Source of the DNA: Thaumasiovibrio sp043421945
GTDB taxonomy: Bacteria > Pseudomonadota > Gammaproteobacteria > Enterobacterales > Vibrionaceae
Length of the DNA: 25,455 bases
Assembly: GCA_043421945.1 (NCBI GenBank)
Contig: JBHOGO010000069.1
Coordinates: forward strand, 1-25,455
Reading direction: 5' to 3'
Shown: positions 23,317-25,455 of the stretch, one piece after another
Layout of the letters: the number at the start of each line of letters is the position of its first letter
Position numbering within the stretch: the first letter of the stretch is position 1
Translations under genes and position numbers: made by a program
The notes under the pieces: model-generated
Databases searched by the model: none
What the model was told of the DNA's origin: nothing
The model's input: only the letters and a program-made list of their open reading frames with translations

Positions 23317-24092
23317 TCGACATTGGTGTTAATCTCACGAATGCACGATACGATAAAGATCGTGCCGATGTGATTGCTCGCTCGCGAGAAGCGGGGGTGA
23401 ATCACCTTGTTATCACAGGCACCGATATCGAAGAGAGCCGTCAAGCGGCACAGCTTTGTACCCAGTGGCCAGATATTTGCGTCAGTACAGCGGGGGTTCA
23501 CCCGCATGATGCAAAAAGTATTGATGACCTGACGCTACCTGAGATTCGTGAACTTGCAGCACTGCCTCAAGTGCGTGCTATCGGGGAGTGTGGATTAGAT
23601 TTCAATCGCGACTTTTCACCGAGACCACAGCAAGAAGCAGTCTTTGAAGCGCAACTGGCACTCGCCGCAGAGCTCAACATGCCCGTGTTTATGCACTGCC
23701 GAGATGCTTTTGAGCGCTTTATTGCTATCTTGGCGCCGTGGAGAGACAAGTTGCCAGCAGCTGTGTTGCATTGTTTTACTGGTAATAGAGAGGAGCTAGC
23801 GCAGTGCTTAGCACTCGACCTCCATATCGGTGTGACCGGATGGGTATGCGATGAACGCCGTGGCATGGAGTTGCGAGAGCTCGTCTCGGTCATTCCTGCT
23901 GATAGACTGATGATTGAAACTGATTGTCCCTATCTATTACCGCGAGACTTTCGTCCAAAGCCAAAATCTAGCCGTAATGAGCCTAAATTCCTACCGCATA
24001 TAGCTCAGACGATAGCCCAATGTCGGCAGGAAGATGTGGATGCGCTTGTAGCCACTGTTACCGATAATAGCCGTCAATTTTTCCGCCTGTAA
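23313..24092 (+). CDS. tatD: TatD metal-dependent DNase
   Basis: This 259-residue TIM-barrel hydrolase of the TatD family is a 3'-5' exonuclease linked in E. coli to repair of oxidised DNA. It is not needed for Tat export despite its place in the operon. Visible active-site residues are Glu92 (AIGECGLDF), His128 (FMHCRD), His153 (VLHCFTG) and Asp204 (IETDCPYLLPRD). The N-terminal metal pair, HxH in many relatives, reads GVNLTN here, as in E. coli TatD (260 residues). It overlaps tatC by 4 bases and is the last gene of the tat run. Confidence 0.96.
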   Translation: MIDIGVNLTNARYDKDRADVIARSREAGVNHLVITGTDIEESRQAAQLCTQWPDICVSTAGVHPHDAKSIDDLTLPEIRELAALPQVRAIGECGLDFNRDFSPRPQQEAVFEAQLALAAELNMPVFMHCRDAFERFIAILAPWRDKLPAAVLHCFTGNREELAQCLALDLHIGVTGWVCDERRGMELRELVSVIPADRLMIETDCPYLLPRDFRPKPKSSRNEPKFLPHIAQTIAQCRQEDVDALVATVTDNSRQFFRL

Positions 24093-24097
24093 ATGCG

Positions 24098-24113
24098 CCC
24101 GCTTTCGAGCGGG
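24098..24113 (+). other. Hairpin after tatD
   Basis: CCCGCT (24098-24103), loop TTCG, AGCGGG (24108-24113) form a perfect 6-bp stem 5 bases after the tatD stop. No T-tract follows (AGTGTTA), so this is at best a weak terminator or an mRNA-end stabiliser between the tat run and hemB. Confidence 0.5.
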
Positions 24114-24243
24114 AGTGTTATGATGAAACCAGTCAGTTAACCCATTCGCCCTGCCTACTCTTATTATTGCCAGTACACTTTTCAGTGCGGTATGCAAAGA
24201 GTATTAGGTGGTAGGTGGCGACAAAAATAAGGAAGTGATCTCC

Positions 24244-25296
24244 GTGACTGTATCTGTAAATGCCAGTTTTCCAGCGCGTCGCCCTCGACGTATTCGTAAA
24301 CAAACGTTTAGTCGTCGATTAATGGCTGAAAATCACCTTCAAGCCAGTGACCTTATCTACCCTATTTTCATTCTCATGGGAAAAAATCGCCGTGAATCGG
24401 TGGATTCTATGCCGGGTGTTGATCGTCTTTCTATCGATTTAATGCTTCACGAAGCGGAGTATTTGGCATCTCTGGGTGTACCTGCGATTGCGTTGTTCCC
24501 TGTTGTGACACAAGATTTTAAAAGTAACTGTGCCTCAGAAGCCCATAACCCTGAAGGGTTAGTACAGCGAGCGGTTAAATTGCTTAAAGAGCATGTGCCG
24601 CAAATGGGGGTGATTACAGATATCGCGCTTGACCCTTTCACCATCCATGGCCAAGATGGGTTAATTGATGAAGAGGGCTATGTCCTTAACGACGAAACGA
24701 CCGAAGTTCTCGTGAAGCAAGCGCTGTCGCATGCCGAAGCGGGTGCTGATATTGTTGCACCGTCGGATATGATGGACGGTCGAATTGGCGCTATCCGTGA
24801 GGCATTGGAAGCGGATGGGCATATTAATACGCAAATTATGGCGTACTCAGCAAAATATGCTTCAAACTACTATGGCCCGTTTCGTGATGCGGTCGGGTCA
24901 GCGGCAAATCTAAAAGGTGCCGATAAAAAGACCTACCAAATGGATCCTGCAAACAGTGATGAAGCGATTCACGAAGTGGCGATGGATATCAATGAAGGGG
25001 CAGACATGGTGATGGTGAAGCCTGGCATGCCTTATTTGGATGTCGTCCGTCGTGTGAAAACCGAGTTACAAGTTCCGACGTTTGCTTATCAAGTCAGTGG
25101 TGAGTATGCGATGCATAAAGCGGCGATCGCCAATGGCTGGTTAAAGGAGCGGGAGACCGTTCTTGAATCACTGCTTTGTTTTAAGCGTGCAGGTGCGGAT
25201 GGTATTTTGACTTACTTTGCCAAAGACGTCGCGGAGTGGCTGGCGGAAGAGCAAGGGATGGTTGCCGAGAACCTGAAGGCGAAACCACAACGCTGA
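24244..25296 (+). CDS. hemB: Porphobilinogen synthase (delta-aminolevulinic acid dehydratase) HemB
   Basis: HemB joins two 5-aminolevulinate molecules to porphobilinogen in haem synthesis. With the chosen start the protein has 350 residues. The two active-site lysines are Lys204 (AYSAKYAS) and Lys259 (VMVKPGMPYL); Lys259 forms the main Schiff base. Where zinc enzymes have three cysteines, this one has Asp126, Ala128 and Asp130 (ITDIALDPFTIHGQDG), the magnesium-type pattern known from Pseudomonas. The GTG at 24244 is chosen because AAGGAAG (24229-24235) lies 8 bases ahead of it and the resulting N-terminus (TVSVNASFPARRPRRIRK) fits relatives. In-frame GTGs at 24208 and 24235 would lie before or inside that site. 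The gene follows tatD after 151 bases. Confidence 0.95.
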   Translation: MTVSVNASFPARRPRRIRKQTFSRRLMAENHLQASDLIYPIFILMGKNRRESVDSMPGVDRLSIDLMLHEAEYLASLGVPAIALFPVVTQDFKSNCASEAHNPEGLVQRAVKLLKEHVPQMGVITDIALDPFTIHGQDGLIDEEGYVLNDETTEVLVKQALSHAEAGADIVAPSDMMDGRIGAIREALEADGHINTQIMAYSAKYASNYYGPFRDAVGSAANLKGADKKTYQMDPANSDEAIHEVAMDINEGADMVMVKPGMPYLDVVRRVKTELQVPTFAYQVSGEYAMHKAAIANGWLKERETVLESLLCFKRAGADGILTYFAKDVAEWLAEEQGMVAENLKAKPQR

Positions 25297-25350
25297 TGCT
25301 ATTTATGCCTGTGTGGGAGTGAACTCGCGATAGGCGGACTGACAAGCCAC

Positions 25351-25380
25351 AAAAACTAAAAAGACCATCATCGATGGTCT
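25351..25380 (-). terminator. Leftward terminator of a gene beyond the right edge
   Basis: AGACCATC (25362-25369) and GATGGTCT (25373-25380) form an 8-bp stem with a 3-base loop. On the minus strand a T-rich tract follows (A-rich 25351-25361 on plus). It implies a convergent leftward gene to the right of the window. Confidence 0.75.
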
Positions 25381-25392
25381 CAGACTGCTGAC

Positions 25393-25420
25393 AAAGGTCT
25401 AGCCATCGGGCTAGACCTTT
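25393..25420. terminator. Strong hairpin after hemB, probable rightward terminator
   Basis: AAAGGTCTAGCC (25393-25404), loop ATCG, GGCTAGACCTTT (25409-25420) form a perfect 12-bp stem. Only TTT closes the plus-strand side, so termination may be partial. It lies 97 bases after the hemB stop and is the best candidate for its end. Confidence 0.6.
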
Positions 25421-25455
25421 GATCTAATAGGGGTATCGAAATATGGATATCCCAC

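Noticed and set aside
24208..24243. Longer hemB starting at GTG 24208.
   Set aside because: The extra residues VGGDKNKEVIS do not fit relatives and span the strong ribosome site AAGGAAG that serves the GTG at 24244.
1..25455. CRISPR arrays, phage genes, toxin-antitoxin or defence systems.
   Set aside because: No spaced direct repeats were seen, and no coding frame resembles such systems; apart from the IS all genes are housekeeping, transport or regulatory.

Overview
The window looks like chromosomal DNA of a gamma-proteobacterium of the Vibrio group (Vibrionaceae). The reasons are a 5S rRNA end with a tRNA-Asp directly behind it, the order ilvY / ilvC / ubiK / TetR-MFP-RND efflux operon (which I recall as the vexRAB neighbourhood next to ilvC in Vibrio cholerae), and the enteric-like cluster rmuC-ubiE-ubiJ-ubiB-tatABCD. 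The species cannot be fixed from the sequence alone.

Layout. 1-256: end of an rRNA operon (partial 5S, tRNA-Asp, terminator). 361-2858: divergent ilvY regulator and ilvC (branched-chain amino acid synthesis), with a perfect LysR-type dyad between them. 2955-3215: ubiK, convergent with ilvC across a shared terminator. 3344-8112: leftward tripartite-efflux operon in the order tetR, membrane fusion protein, RND pump. A perfect 16-bp palindrome overlies its promoter. 8284-10302: rep helicase. About 10403-11720: an insertion sequence of the IS110 family, IS1111 group, lying in the T-tract of the terminator hairpin between rep and a convergent M24 aminopeptidase P gene (11828-13612). 13859-16086: divergent LysR regulator (YidZ-like) and Bcr/CflA-type MFS transporter. 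16225-17136: leftward EamA/DMT transporter, separated from the MFS gene by two opposed terminators. 17312-24092: rightward cluster rmuC-ubiE-ubiJ-ubiB-tatA-tatB-tatC-tatD with short gaps or 4-base overlaps. 24244-25296: hemB, followed by terminator hairpins, one of which points to a leftward gene beyond the right edge.

How the genes work together. UbiE, UbiJ, UbiB and the distant UbiK all serve ubiquinone synthesis; UbiJ and UbiK are known partners. TatABC form the twin-arginine export machine. HemB makes porphobilinogen for haem. The RND pump and its fusion protein need an outer-membrane channel encoded elsewhere (TolC type).

The most interesting part is the insertion sequence. Its roughly 220-base non-coding right end holds a set of nested hairpins in the place where IS1111-group elements encode their target-selecting (bridge or seeker) RNA. 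One hairpin carries an A-run on one arm and GG plus a T-run on the other, and these match the two sides of the terminator T-tract into which the element has inserted. This suggests, but does not prove, an RNA-guided element aimed at intrinsic terminators. The rest of the window is ordinary housekeeping and transport DNA.
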